A DNA stretch of 64,000 bases from Streptomyces sp. AC550_RSS872 (GCF_019049285.1 NZ_JAGMUL010000128.1:62001-126000), one strand, 5' to 3'; counted from the stretch's first letter, positions 41,305-52,874 are shown. Notes: a model not told the origin generated them from the sequence alone. A program made the numbers and translations.

Positions 41305-43818
41305 TCACAGCTGGCCTACGTCGGTGACGCGGACCACGGCGCGGCCCTCCGCGTCGGAGGCGGTGAGGTCGATCTCCGCGCTGATGCCCCAGTCATGGTC
41401 GCCGTTGGGATCGTCGAAGATCTGACGGACCCGCCACAGACGGTTCGCCGGTTCCTCCTCGATCACGAGCAGCTTCGGGCCGCGGGCGTCGGGGCCGGTG
41501 CCGAGGTCCTCGTACTCGTCCCAGTACTTGTCCATCGCCTCGCCCCAGGCGTCGGCGTCCCAGCCGGCCTCGGCGTCCATCTCGCCGAGCTCCTCGACCT
41601 GGTCGAGAGCGGCGAGTTCGACGCGGCGGAACATGGCGTTGCGGACGAGGACGCGGAAGGCGCGCGCGTTCGTGGTGACGGGCTTGACCTCGTCGGCCTT
41701 CTCCTGGGCCTCCTCAGCGGTCATCTCCTCCGGGTTGGCGAGCTGTTCCCACTCGTCGAGAAGACTGGAGTCGACCTGGCGCACCATCTCGCCGAGCCAC
41801 TCGATCAGGTCCTGGAGGTCCTCGGACTTGAGGTCGTCCGGGATGTTGTGGTCGAGGGTCTTGTAGGCGCCGGCGAGGTAGCGCAGCACGATGCCCTCGG
41901 TGCGGGCCAGTTCGTAGAAGGACACCAACTCCGTGAAGGACATGGCCCGTTCGTACATGTCCCGGATGACGGACTTCGGCGACAGGGGGTGGTCGCCGAC
42001 CCAAGGGTGGCTCTTGCGGTACGTGTTGTACGCGTGGAAGAGCAGCTCTTCCAGGGGCTTCGGGTAGCTGATGTCCTGGAGACGCTCCATGCGCTCCTCG
42101 TACTCGACACCGTCCGCCTTCATCGCGGCGACGGCCTCGCCCTTCGCCTTGTTCAACTGGGCGACGAGGATCTGCCGGGGGTCGTCCAGGGTGGACTCGA
42201 CGACGGACACCATGTCCAGGGCGTAGGACGGCGACTCCGGGTCCAGCAGCTCGAACGCGGCCAGCGCGAAGGTCGACAGCGGCTGGTTGAGGGCGAAGTC
42301 CTGCTGAAGGTCGACGGTGAGGCGGACGACGCGACCCGTGGCGTCCGGCTCGTCGAGCTTCTCGACGATGCCGCCGTCCAGCAGCGAGCGGTAGATGGCG
42401 ATGGCGCGCCGGATGTGCCGCAACTGCTGCTTGCGCGGCTCGTGGTTGTCCTCCAGCAGGTGCCGCATCGCATCGAAGGCGTTACCGGGCCGGGCGATCA
42501 CCGACAGCAGCATGGTGTGCGTCACCCGGAAACGGGAGGTCAACGGCTCCGGTTCGGAGGCGATGAGCTTCTCGAAGGTGTTCTCCGTCCATGCGACGAA
42601 GCCCTCGGGCGCCTTCTTGCGGACGACCTTGCGACGCTTCTTCGGATCGTCGCCGGCCTTGGCGAGCGCCTTCTCGTTCTCGATGACATGCTCGGGCGCC
42701 TGGGCGACGACGAAGCCCGCCGTGTCGAAGCCCGCCCGCCCGGCGCGACCGGCGATCTGGTGGAACTCGCGGGCGCGCAGCGTACGGACGCGGTTGCCGT
42801 CGTACTTGGTCAGGGCGGTGAACAGCACTGTGCGGATGGGGACGTTGACGCCCACGCCCAGTGTGTCCGTGCCGCAGATGACCTTCAGCAGACCGGCCTG
42901 CGCGAGCTTCTCCACCAGCCGCCGGTACTTCGGCAGCATGCCGGCGTGATGGACGCCGATGCCGTGCCGAACGTAACGGGAGAGGTTGCGGCCGAACTTG
43001 GTGGTGAAGCGGAAGTTGCCGATCAGCTCGGCGATCTGGTCCTTCTCCTCACGCGAGCACATATTGATGCTCATCAGCGCCTGTGCCCGCTCCACGGCCT
43101 GCGCCTGTGTGAAGTGCACGATGTAGACCGGCGCCTGCTTGGTTTCCAGCAGTTCGGTCAGCGTCTCGGTGAGCGGGGTGAGTTTGTACTCGTAGGACAG
43201 GGGCACGGGGCGGGTGGCCGAGCGGACCACCGTCGTGGGGCGACCAGTGCGCCGGGTGAGGTCCTCCTCGAACATCGAGACGTCGCCGAGCGTGGCCGAC
43301 ATCAGGATGAACTGCGCCTGCGGCAGCTCCAGGATCGGGATCTGCCAGGCCCAGCCCCGGTCCCCCTCCGCGTAGAAGTGGAACTCGTCCATGACGACCT
43401 GGCCGACGTCCGCGTCCTTGCCGTCGCGCAGCGCGATCGACGCGAGCACCTCGGCAGTACAGCAGATGACGGGGGCGTCGGCGTTGACGGACGCGTCACC
43501 GGTCAGCATGCCGACGTTCTCGGTACCGAAGATCTTGCACAGCTCGAAGAACTTCTCCGAGACCAGCGCCTTGATCGGAGCCGTGTAGAAGGTGACCTCG
43601 TCACGGGCCAGCGCGGCGAAGTGGGCACCCGCGGCGATCATGCTCTTGCCGGAGCCGGTGGGCGTCGACACGATCACGTTCGCGCCGGAAACCGCCTCGA
43701 TCAGCGCCTCCTCCTGGTGCGGGTAGAGAGTCAGACCGCGCTCCTCGGCCCACGACTCGAAGGCTTCGTAGAGGGCGTCGGGGTCGGCGTTCGGCGGCAG
43801 CTGATCGATGAGGGTCAC
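41305..43818 (-). CDS. Ski2-like DEAD/DEAH RNA helicase with DUF3516
   Basis: About 837 residues from GTG 43818; an upstream frame to 43869 overlaps the divergent gene's region and is disfavoured. Lobe 1: IVSTPTGSGKSMIAAGAHFA near 55, FYTAPIKALVSEKFFELCKI, QVVMDEFHFYAEGDRGWAWQ (DEFH box) near 145 and QFILMSATLGDVSMFEEDLT. Lobe 2: VRHGIGVHHAGMLPKYRRLV, LGVGVNVPIRTVLFTALTKY and FHQIAGRAGRAGFDTAGFVV (motif VI). The C-terminal ~350 residues are the actinobacterial DUF3516 domain. This family is ubiquitous in Streptomyces and probably acts in RNA turnover or ribosome-related RNA handling. Confidence 0.9.
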   Translation of the reverse strand: MTLIDQLPPNADPDALYEAFESWAEERGLTLYPHQEEALIEAVSGANVIVSTPTGSGKSMIAAGAHFAALARDEVTFYTAPIKALVSEKFFELCKIFGTENVGMLTGDASVNADAPVICCTAEVLASIALRDGKDADVGQVVMDEFHFYAEGDRGWAWQIPILELPQAQFILMSATLGDVSMFEEDLTRRTGRPTTVVRSATRPVPLSYEYKLTPLTETLTELLETKQAPVYIVHFTQAQAVERAQALMSINMCSREEKDQIAELIGNFRFTTKFGRNLSRYVRHGIGVHHAGMLPKYRRLVEKLAQAGLLKVICGTDTLGVGVNVPIRTVLFTALTKYDGNRVRTLRAREFHQIAGRAGRAGFDTAGFVVAQAPEHVIENEKALAKAGDDPKKRRKVVRKKAPEGFVAWTENTFEKLIASEPEPLTSRFRVTHTMLLSVIARPGNAFDAMRHLLEDNHEPRKQQLRHIRRAIAIYRSLLDGGIVEKLDEPDATGRVVRLTVDLQQDFALNQPLSTFALAAFELLDPESPSYALDMVSVVESTLDDPRQILVAQLNKAKGEAVAAMKADGVEYEERMERLQDISYPKPLEELLFHAYNTYRKSHPWVGDHPLSPKSVIRDMYERAMSFTELVSFYELARTEGIVLRYLAGAYKTLDHNIPDDLKSEDLQDLIEWLGEMVRQVDSSLLDEWEQLANPEEMTAEEAQEKADEVKPVTTNARAFRVLVRNAMFRRVELAALDQVEELGEMDAEAGWDADAWGEAMDKYWDEYEDLGTGPDARGPKLLVIEEEPANRLWRVRQIFDDPNGDHDWGISAEIDLTASDAEGRAVVRVTDVGQL

Positions 43819-43963
43819 CCACCCATCTTGCCCGCCCTCCTCCCTCACAGGGGAATCGGCTGCGAGCACGAAGATCGCGAACGCTACGCTGTGTCGCCGA
43901 CTACAGGTCAGCGAACCCGGTCAACTGGACAGCGGTACACGAGAAATGGGGCGGGCAACGGCG

Positions 43964-44758
43964 ATGATGGGACCAGCACACTCACTGTCGGGCGCTGCCG
44001 CCTGGCTCGGCGTCGGAGCGGCGACGGCCGCTGCCGGGCACGGAATGCCCTGGCCGGTCCTCCTCGCCGGGGCGCTGATCTGCGCCGGGGCCGCCCTCGC
44101 CCCGGACCTCGATCACAAGGCGGCCACCATCTCGCGCGCCTTCGGACCGCTGTCGCGCTGGCTGTGCGAGATCGTCGACAAACTGTCGTACGCCGTCTAC
44201 AAGGCCACCAAGAAGCAGGGCGACCCGCGTCGCTCCGGTGGACACCGCACGCTCACGCACACCTGGGTGTGGGCGGTCATGATCGGCGGGGGCGCCTCCG
44301 TCCTGGCGATCACCGGCGGCCGCTGGGCCGTGCTCGCGATCCTCTTCGCGCACCTGGTGCTGGCCATCGAGGGCCTGCTGTGGCGTGCGACCCGCGGCGC
44401 CAGTGCCGATGTCCTGGTGTGGCTGCTGGCCGCGACCAGCTCGTGGATCCTGGCCGGCGTCCTGGACAAGCCGGGCAACGGTTCGGACTGGCTGTTCACG
44501 GCGCCGGGCCAGGAGTACCTGTGGCTGGGTCTGCCCATCGTGCTGGGTGCGCTGGTGCACGACATCGGGGACGCGCTGACGGTGTCCGGCTGCCCGATCC
44601 TGTGGCCGATCCCGGTGGGCCGCAAGCGCTGGTACCCCCTGGGCCCGCCCAAGGCCATGCGGTTCCGGGCGGGCAGCTGGGTCGAGCTCAAGGTGCTGAT
44701 GCCGGTGTTCATGGTGCTGGGCGGAGTGGGCTGCGCCGCGGCGCTCAACGTGATCTGA
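43964..44758 (+). CDS. Membrane-bound metal-dependent hydrolase family protein (YdjM-like)
   Basis: About 264 residues with several membrane helices. Conserved His/Asp residues form the family pattern: MMGPAHSLSGAAAWLGV near the start, LICAGAALAPDLDHKAATIS, SGGHRTLTHTWVWAVMIGGG and GALVHDIGDALTVSGCPILW. These match the YdjM / LexA-regulated membrane hydrolase family, where H and D ligands would bind a metal at the membrane face. The start is chosen at ATG 43964; ATG 43946 adds six residues. It is divergent from the helicase. Substrate unknown. Confidence 0.82.
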   Translation: MMGPAHSLSGAAAWLGVGAATAAAGHGMPWPVLLAGALICAGAALAPDLDHKAATISRAFGPLSRWLCEIVDKLSYAVYKATKKQGDPRRSGGHRTLTHTWVWAVMIGGGASVLAITGGRWAVLAILFAHLVLAIEGLLWRATRGASADVLVWLLAATSSWILAGVLDKPGNGSDWLFTAPGQEYLWLGLPIVLGALVHDIGDALTVSGCPILWPIPVGRKRWYPLGPPKAMRFRAGSWVELKVLMPVFMVLGGVGCAAALNVI

Positions 44759-44795
44759 GCGCGTGGGGGCTGCCACATGGCCGCGCGAGGGATGC

Positions 44796-44870
44796 GCACT
44801 CCCGTGTTCCTCGTGCCCCTGATCCGCACTCCCGCGAGTTGCACTCCCGCGAGTCGCACGCCGGTGATCC
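44796..44870 (+). repeat. 15-bp tandem repeats in an intergenic region
   Basis: Five units of 15 bp run from 44796. GCACTCCCG starts units at 44796, 44826 and 44841; a diverged unit begins at 44811 and another at 44856 (GCACGCCGG). They lie between the membrane-hydrolase gene and the convergent L31 gene. There is no open frame or dyad symmetry; probably replication-slippage DNA. Confidence 0.65.
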
Positions 44871-44925
44871 GCCCGCGGCACCCCGTGGCGGGGCGGCGCC
44901 AGGGGGCTCCGGTCCGCTTCGCGGA

Positions 44926-45186
44926 TCAGCCGCCCTGGCCCGCCTCGCCGCCGTAGCGCCGTTCGAAGGCCGCGATGCGGCCCTCGGAGTCCACCGTTCG
45001 TGCCTTGCCGGTGTGGAAGGGGTGGCTCTCCGAGGAGATCTCGACGTCCACGACCGGGTAGGTCTCGCCGTCGTCCCACTCGATGGTCTGGTCGCTGGTC
45101 GCGGTGGACCGGGTCAGGAAGGCGTAGCCGGCGGCACGGTCGCGGAAGACGACCGCGTGGTAATCGGGGTGCTTGTCCTGCTGCAT
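44926..45186 (-). CDS. rpmE2: Ribosomal protein L31 type B (zinc-independent)
   Basis: An 86-residue protein of the 50S subunit, type B: MQQDKHPDYHAVVFRDRAAG, YAFLTRSTATSDQTIEWDDG, YPVVDVEISSESHPFHTGKA and GRIAAFERRYG. It lacks the CxxC zinc motif of type A L31. Such paralogues usually replace the zinc form under zinc starvation and are commonly Zur-controlled, but no clear Zur box was seen in the upstream ~120 bases. ATG 45186 has GAGGAG 7 bases before it. Confidence 0.93.
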   Translation of the reverse strand: MQQDKHPDYHAVVFRDRAAGYAFLTRSTATSDQTIEWDDGETYPVVDVEISSESHPFHTGKARTVDSEGRIAAFERRYGGEAGQGG

Positions 45187-45309
45187 GCGAGCTCCTCGGG
45201 TGCGGTGGCCTCGATGGCAGCCGTCGGCAGGGGCCGACGGCATGACGCCGAAGGCGCGGGGACTGCGGCACAGGGGCCGCGGGCATCAGCCGTACCGGGA
45301 TCGCGACGG

Positions 45310-45780
45310 TCAGCCGTACAGGGCGTCCTCGTCGACGATGTGCATGGCGGCCTCCTCGGCGGACGCCGCCGCACCGTCGATGCCCACGTCCGTCGCGACA
45401 AGGGCGCTCTCCTCGTCCTCGTGGGCGCCTTCGTCGGGTGCCACGAGGCGGCCGGAGCGCAGGGCGCCGACCTCGTTGTCGAGGAGTTCCCCGTCGGTGC
45501 CGTCGGCGTCGCCGAGACCGTCGCCGTCGGGGGCGACGAGGTCGGGCTGCTCTTCGGCGAGCCGCTGGTCGAGTGTCTCGCCCTGATGGCGCTCGGCGGC
45601 CGTGACACCACTGTGCTCCACCGCCAGCGGCCTGTCCGGAGGGGACCAGCCCCGGTCCAACGGGTCGTCGACGCCGTCGTTCTCCAGAGTGTCCTCCGCG
45701 TCGAGCAACCCTGTGTCCTCACGTTGATCGGATGCGTCGGGCTGGTAGACGTCGTCACCCCATCCGTCGGCGCTGTTCAC
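45310..45780 (-). CDS. DUF5709-family acidic protein
   Basis: A 156-residue, strongly acidic protein typical of DUF5709: WGDDVYQPDASDQREDTGLL, AEDTLENDGVDDPLDRGWSP, PDRPLAVEHSGVTAAERHQG, ETLDQRLAEEQPDL and AAASAEEAAMHIVDEDALYG. No membrane or catalytic motifs. The family is widespread in actinomycetes with unknown function, possibly stress-related. It lies upstream of rpmE2 on the same strand, 123 bp apart. Confidence 0.85.
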   Translation of the reverse strand: MNSADGWGDDVYQPDASDQREDTGLLDAEDTLENDGVDDPLDRGWSPPDRPLAVEHSGVTAAERHQGETLDQRLAEEQPDLVAPDGDGLGDADGTDGELLDNEVGALRSGRLVAPDEGAHEDEESALVATDVGIDGAAASAEEAAMHIVDEDALYG

Positions 45781-46428
45781 GGGTACCTCCAGGTGGTGGG
45801 GACGGGCCCGAACTCACCGCGGTCGGCGGCGGGCCGCCACTGCGCGGGGCACAGGCCGCACCCGGCGCGAAACGCGTGGTTCCCGGGTGCTCCCCGAACC
45901 GGTGCCGCTATCCAGCCTTCCACCCCTTTTCGCCCCTGCGCAACGGCACGGGTGCCCTCCGGTACGAGAGCAGGGGGCGGCGGCGAGGGCTCGGGATCTC
46001 CGGGCCGGGAGCCGGGCGAGCCCGACCCGTGGGTGACGGCGGGCGAGCCGCTCGATCCGGCCCATCGCACTGAGCCGCTCCAGCCAGCCCATCGCACCGG
46101 GCCCCGCCGGCCGGGCCCACCCGCGCACCCCATCGGGTCCCCCTCCGCACCGATCGCCGACAGCCGTGCGTCGCGGGCTGCGCGGCTGCGGCAGCAAGCG
46201 CCGCTGTGCACCGACCCGCGTTCCGGGCCGTGGTCGGCACGGTGCTCCCGCCCTGGGGCGACCGTGCTCACGGCCGAGACGGCCTCGTTCTCTCCCGCCT
46301 GCGCCCACGGCCTAGGAGGGTCCCGGTCCTGCCCGACGGTGCTTCCGTCGCTTCCGTCGCTTCCGTCGCTTCCGTCGGCGTCGGCCGAGGCTCCCGGCGC
46401 CCCCGGCCCCGCGCCCTGCCGGCCCCAC
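45781..46428. other. 650-bp region with tandem repeats and no supported gene
   Basis: Long open frames exist on both strands but have Arg/Pro/Ala-rich, low-complexity translations without a family. Two repeat sets stand out. A 27-bp direct repeat GAGCCGCTC...GCCCATCGCAC lies at 46045-46070 and 46072-46097. Four exact 9-bp units GCTTCCGTC run from 46341 to 46376. The region probably includes the 3' untranslated sequence of the ABC exporter operon and the promoter of the DUF5709 gene. Confidence 0.55.
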
Positions 46429-48212
<1,784 letters not shown>

Positions 48213-48216
<4 letters not shown>

Positions 48217-50006
48217 GCTGACTCCTCGATCTCTTGCAGTTCCTTGACACCGTGGTTGAGGGCGGCCTCGTCGTCGGTCTCCCGGGTCACCACGGCCCGG
48301 TACCGCGGCTCGGTGTGCACCAGTTCGCGGTGCGCACCGACCGCCGTGACCTCGCCCTCATGGACGAGCACGACGCGGTCGGCGCGGTCCAGGAGCAGGG
48401 GCGAGGAGGTGAACACCACCGTCGTGCGCCCCGCCCGCAGGTCCCGTACGCCCTCGGCGATCCGGGCCTCCGTGTGCGAGTCGACGGCCGACGTCGGCTC
48501 GTCGAGGACGAGCACCTCCGGGTCCGTGACCAGCGACCGGGCGAGCGCGAGACGCTGGCGCTGGCCGCCGGACAGGGACCGGCCGCGTTCGGTGATGCGG
48601 GCGTCCAACGGGTCGTCGGCGTCGATCGACCCCTGGACCAGTGCGGCCAGGACGTCCGCGCACTGCGCGGCCGCCAGCGCCGCCTCGGCACCGACGTCGC
48701 CGGACCTGGGCACGTCGAGAAGTTCACGCAGGGTGCCGGAGAGGAGCACCGGGTCCTTGTCCTGTACGAGGACGGCCGTACGGGCGTTGTCGAGCGGCAG
48801 CTCGTCGAGCGGGACGCCGCCGAGGAGCACCGAGGTAGCGCCCCCTTCCGAGGGGTGTCCGCCCAGCCGTTCGGCCAGCCGCCCCGCCGCGTCCGGGTCA
48901 CCGCAGACCACGGCGGTGAGCCGGCCGGCGGGTGCGAGCAGACCCGTGGCCGGGTCGTACAGATCTCCGGCGGGCAGCTCGGACCCTTCGCGCGTCCCGG
49001 TGGTGTCGGTGGCCCGCTCCAGCGACAGCACGCGCGCGGCTCGGCGCGCCGAGGGCCGGGAGAAGGAGTACGCCATCGCGATCTCTTCGAAGTGCCGGAG
49101 CGGATAGGTGAGGATCATGATCGAGCTGTAGACGGTGACGAGCTCGCCGACGGTGACGCGGCCCTGGCGGGCCAGGTGGACGCCGTACCAGACGACCGCG
49201 ATCAGCAGCAGTCCCGGCAGCAGCACCTGGATCGCCGAGATCAGGGACCACATCCGGGCGCTGCGCACGGCGGCGTGGCGTACCTCCTGGGAGGCGCGGC
49301 GGTAGCGGCCGAGGAAGAGTTCCTCGCCGCCGATGCCGCGCAGGACGCGCAGTCCGGCGACGGTGTCGGAGGCCAGCTCGGTGGCACGGCCCGCCTTCTC
49401 GCGCTGGAGGTCGGCCCGTCGGGTCGCCGGGGGCAGCAGGGGCAGCACGGCGATCGCCAGGACGGGCAGGCCGACGGCGACGATCACACCGAGCGCGGGC
49501 TGGTAGACGACCAGGCCGCCGCAGACCACCACCAGGGTGACCGCCGCCGCCGTGAACCGTGACCAGGCCTCGACGAACCAGCCGATCTTCTCGACGTCAC
49601 CCGTGGAGACGGCCACGACCTCACCGGCCGCGACACGCCGGGTCAGCGCCGAGCCCAACTGCGCGGTCTTGCGGGCCAGCACCTGCTGGACGCGGGCGGC
49701 GGCGGTGATCCAGTTGGTGATGGCGGTGCGGTGCAGAAAGGTGTCGCCGAGCGCGTTCCCGATGCAGCACAGGATCAGGAGCCCGCCCGCGAGGGCGAGT
49801 TGTGCACCGGAACGGTCGACGACGGCCTGCACGGCCACGCCGACACAGAACGGCAGCGCGGAAACGGACAGGAAGTGCAGCAGCCCCCAGGCCAGGGCCT
49901 TGAGCTGTCCGCCCACCTGGTTCCTGAAGAGCCACCACAGGAATCGGGGACCCGAGCGTGCGTCCGGCACACCTGGATCGGGATACGGAAGGTCTTGAAT
50001 CTGCAT
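48213..50006 (-). CDS. ABC exporter half-transporter B: no P-loop, intact LSGGQ
   Basis: 597 residues from ATG 50006 (a long upstream extension is rejected). Six helices precede the ATPase, including LALAGGLLILCCIGNALGDT and LVVVCGGLVVYQPALGVIVA. The P-loop position reads LTAVVCGDPDAAGRLAERLG near 366, lacking the GxGK[S/T] residues that hold ATP. The signature RSLSGGQRQRLALARSLVTD (~479) and Walker B EVLVLDEPTSAVDSHTEARI (~499) are intact, while the H-loop is replaced by VFTSSPLLLDRADRVV. So this half supplies only its signature face to the partner's ATP. It is translated first and is coupled to half A. It probably evolved from a normal pair by loss of one site. Confidence 0.88.
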
Positions 50007-50206
50007 GACGTCCCAGTGGCTCGTGTCAGTGGGGGGATCAGGGAGGAGGACGGGGTGTGAGTCGGGTACCGATGCGCGGAACGGTGCGGCGCACGGCAGC
50101 AGCAAACCGTGACAGGTTCGCGTCGCAGCGTGGCCGGACGCAAACGGTTTTCCACGGCGCCGTACAGATCCGGCTGCCGCGCCACGCGGGGTGCCACCAT
50201 GGACCG

Positions 50207-50998
50207 ATGCGGAACGGCGGAGTGCGCGGTGGACGCGGAGCGTGCGGAGTACGGCGTGCGACGGACGCGAGGCCGGCCCATGGATCCCTCCTGGCGGCCC
50301 TGACGACCTTGACCGCTCTGGTGACCCTGACCGCCTGCGGCGGCGCGGCGCCCGGCAGCGGCGCGGACGTCGGCAAGGGCGCCCGCACGGGCCCGGCCGC
50401 CACCATGGATCCGACGCGCATTCCGGGCATCGGCGACCGATGGCAGCGGCGCATTCCCGCGGACTCCCGCCAGGTCGTGGCGGTCTACGGCGACAGCAAG
50501 AACGCCTCGACCGCAACGGTCGTGCTCTACACCAGACATGGCTCCACCTGGGACCGCGTCCGCAGCTGGCCCGCGCACAACGGCAAGAAGGGTTGGACCA
50601 CCAGCCACCACGAGGGCGACAACCGCAGCCCTGTGGGCGTGTTCACGCTCAGCGACGCGGGCGGTGTACTCAGGGATCCCGGGGCGAAGCTGCCGTACAC
50701 GCGCTCCGCCGCCTTCGCCGCGCCGCGCTGGTGGGCGAAGTCGTACTGGCACGACTTCGACTACGTCATCGCCATCGACTACAACCGCGTCAAGGGCACC
50801 CCGCCCCACGACCCCACCCGGCCCGAGGGCGAAAGCAAGGGCGGTGGCATCTGGCTGCACATGGACCACGGCAGTGGCACCTCGGCCTGCGTCAGCCTGT
50901 CCGAATCGGCGATGGCGTATCTGCTGCGCACGCTCGATCCGGATCGGCATCCTGTGGTGGTGATGGGGGACAGGGCCGACCTGAAACGCTCGCGCTGA
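50207..50998 (+). CDS. L,D-transpeptidase-like (YkuD) lipoprotein
   Basis: About 263 residues. The N-terminal hydrophobic region ALTTLTALVTLTACGGAAPG ends in a lipobox with Cys near 44, so it is a probable lipoprotein on the outer face. The start is uncertain (ATG 50207 or a nearby GTG). The domain has QVVAVYGDSKNASTATVVLY, SPVGVFTLSDAGGVLRDPGA and GGGIWLHMDHGSGTSACVSL. The catalytic HMDHGSGTSACV matches the YkuD pattern HxxGxxxSxGC loosely but lacks the usual Arg after Cys-Val. It may cross-link peptidoglycan or bind stem peptides. It is divergent from the ABC exporter operon. Confidence 0.7.
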   Translation: MRNGGVRGGRGACGVRRATDARPAHGSLLAALTTLTALVTLTACGGAAPGSGADVGKGARTGPAATMDPTRIPGIGDRWQRRIPADSRQVVAVYGDSKNASTATVVLYTRHGSTWDRVRSWPAHNGKKGWTTSHHEGDNRSPVGVFTLSDAGGVLRDPGAKLPYTRSAAFAAPRWWAKSYWHDFDYVIAIDYNRVKGTPPHDPTRPEGESKGGGIWLHMDHGSGTSACVSLSESAMAYLLRTLDPDRHPVVVMGDRADLKRSR

Positions 50999-51049
50999 CG
51001 CGGGAGGCCTCATTGCCGCGATGGCCCGACTCCCCGTAGAACACCGGCC

Positions 51050-52702
51050 ATGAAGAGTCGAATCGTCATGTCCATGCTTGCCGGGGTGACCCTCCTGACG
51101 GGCTCCCTGTCCGGCGCGGCCCCCGCTCGATCGGCCGATGTGCCCGCCGAGTTCGGCACCGACTGGCACGACCCGGTCACGGCCGCCCCGCCCGTGGCCA
51201 AGCCGCCCGGCAAGTCCTGCCAAGTCACCGTCGCCGAGGCGCAGTTCCGCGACTTCACCCCGTACAAGGGCACCTACACACCGCCCGACGGCTGCGGTGA
51301 GCGCTGGAGCAAGGTCGTGCTGCGGATGGACGGCAAGGTCAAGGGACGCCAGTTCGACCGGCTGGGACATCTTCAGGTCGGCGGGGTGGAGATCTTCCGT
51401 ACCTCGACGCCGGAGCCGTCACCCGACGGGATCGAGTGGACCGTCGAGAAGGACGTCACGCGGTACAGCGACACCTTCCGCCGCGACCAGGACGTCGAGA
51501 TGCTCATCGGGAACGTCGTCGACGACACCTACACCGGCATCATCGACGTCAAGGTCACGCTGACGTTCTACGCCGGCCGCCCCGCCATGAACTCCACCCG
51601 CCTCGCCATGAACTCCACCCAGCCCGCCATGACCACCGCCCGCTCCGCCGCCACGCCCGACCGTGTCCTCACCCTCCGGGACGGCACCGTCACCACCCCG
51701 CGCAACAGCGAACGCATCGTCGCCGAGGTGTACGCCACCGGATCCGGCGGCGGCTGTGAGGAGTTCTGGTATCTGGCGGCGCCCGACCCGGCGCCCTACT
51801 CCTGCAAGGCCGGCGACGGACCCTACCGCGAGGTGCAGATCGAGGTCGACGGCCGACTGGCCGGAATCGCCGCGCCGTTCCCGCACGTCTGGACAGGCGG
51901 CTGGTCCAACCCCTTCCTCTGGTACGTCACTCCGGGACCGCGCGCCTTCGACGTCAAGCCGATCGAATACGACCTGACTCCGTTCGCAGGCCTCCTCAAC
52001 GACGGCCGCCCGCATCGCGTCGAGGTCTCCGTCGTCGGCGTCCCGCAGGGGCAGAGCGGGTGGAGCGCACCCGTGAACGTCCTCGTCTGGCAGGACGCGA
52101 AGAGCGTGCACGTCACCGGTCGGCTCACCGAGCACAAGATCGGAGACCTGGCCAACTCCTCGACGTACACGCCCGGTTCGGAGCATCGGGTGGACACCGA
52201 GGGTGGTCACCGGCTGGCCGTCGGCGGATACGTCGACACCTCGCACGGCCGGGTGACGACCACCGTGAGGCGATCGCTCACCAACACCTCCGCGCACCGT
52301 TGGACCGACGGCGAGAACCTGGACGCACTCGACGCCGTCTGGAAGGACGACCAGTCGGTCACCGTCGACGGACGGGGACCCGTCCGCACGACCCGTACTC
52401 AGCGGACGTACACGATGGACGGCTCGATCACGATCGGCGCGGACGACCGGCTGCGTACCGTGCTGACCCTCGGTGACCGGGTCACGGTCGGGACGACCCG
52501 GGGCGGACGGCGGATCGCGTGGTCGTGGCTCGACGACACCGTCGAGGGCGACGCCTCATGGACGTTGAACGTGCCGCGCGACCAGCGGCACGCGGTCGGC
52601 ACGACGAGCGAGCGCTATCGGCTGTATGGCTCGGAGGGCTGTTACGACCGCTTCCTCAGCAGCGTGCAGGGGGTGCTCACGGAGGATCGCAGGGGCTGCT
52701 GA
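51050..52702 (+). CDS. Secreted PNGase A-like peptide-N-glycanase
   Basis: A 550-residue precursor. Signal peptide MSMLAGVTLLTGSLSGAAPA, cleaved near residue 28. The mature protein follows the peptide-N4-asparagine amidase A family: CQVTVAEAQFRDFTPYKGTY, RWSKVVLRMDGKVKGRQFDR, VGGVEIFRTSTPEPSPDGIE, WTVEKDVTRYS, and later FPHVWTGGWSNPFLWYVTPG with DLTPFAGLLNDGRPHRVEVS. It is expected to release N-glycans from glycopeptides outside the cell. A short low-complexity insert PAMNSTRLAMNSTQPAMTTA with repeated MNST lies near residue 180. It stands 51 bp after the L,D-transpeptidase-like gene in the same direction. The family is known from plants, fungi and some bacteria. Confidence 0.82.
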   Translation: MKSRIVMSMLAGVTLLTGSLSGAAPARSADVPAEFGTDWHDPVTAAPPVAKPPGKSCQVTVAEAQFRDFTPYKGTYTPPDGCGERWSKVVLRMDGKVKGRQFDRLGHLQVGGVEIFRTSTPEPSPDGIEWTVEKDVTRYSDTFRRDQDVEMLIGNVVDDTYTGIIDVKVTLTFYAGRPAMNSTRLAMNSTQPAMTTARSAATPDRVLTLRDGTVTTPRNSERIVAEVYATGSGGGCEEFWYLAAPDPAPYSCKAGDGPYREVQIEVDGRLAGIAAPFPHVWTGGWSNPFLWYVTPGPRAFDVKPIEYDLTPFAGLLNDGRPHRVEVSVVGVPQGQSGWSAPVNVLVWQDAKSVHVTGRLTEHKIGDLANSSTYTPGSEHRVDTEGGHRLAVGGYVDTSHGRVTTTVRRSLTNTSAHRWTDGENLDALDAVWKDDQSVTVDGRGPVRTTRTQRTYTMDGSITIGADDRLRTVLTLGDRVTVGTTRGGRRIAWSWLDDTVEGDASWTLNVPRDQRHAVGTTSERYRLYGSEGCYDRFLSSVQGVLTEDRRGC

Positions 52703-52874
52703 CGCGAGCGATGTGCGATGCGTCACTCGGGGAGTGATTTACACGGATGCAACACAGGGGTCTTGTGCGGGACCAACATCACCCGCAAAGTATCGGCACG
52801 GAATCCGCTTTCCGTATGGCAGAAGTCCCCCGTCCCCCATGGCTTCTGTGTGCCGCCGTCCCCAAGGAGTGCCC

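Noticed and set aside
45814..46308. Arg/Pro-rich minus-strand open frame in the repeat-rich spacer
   Set aside because: No ribosome site, low-complexity composition and no family; considered non-coding.
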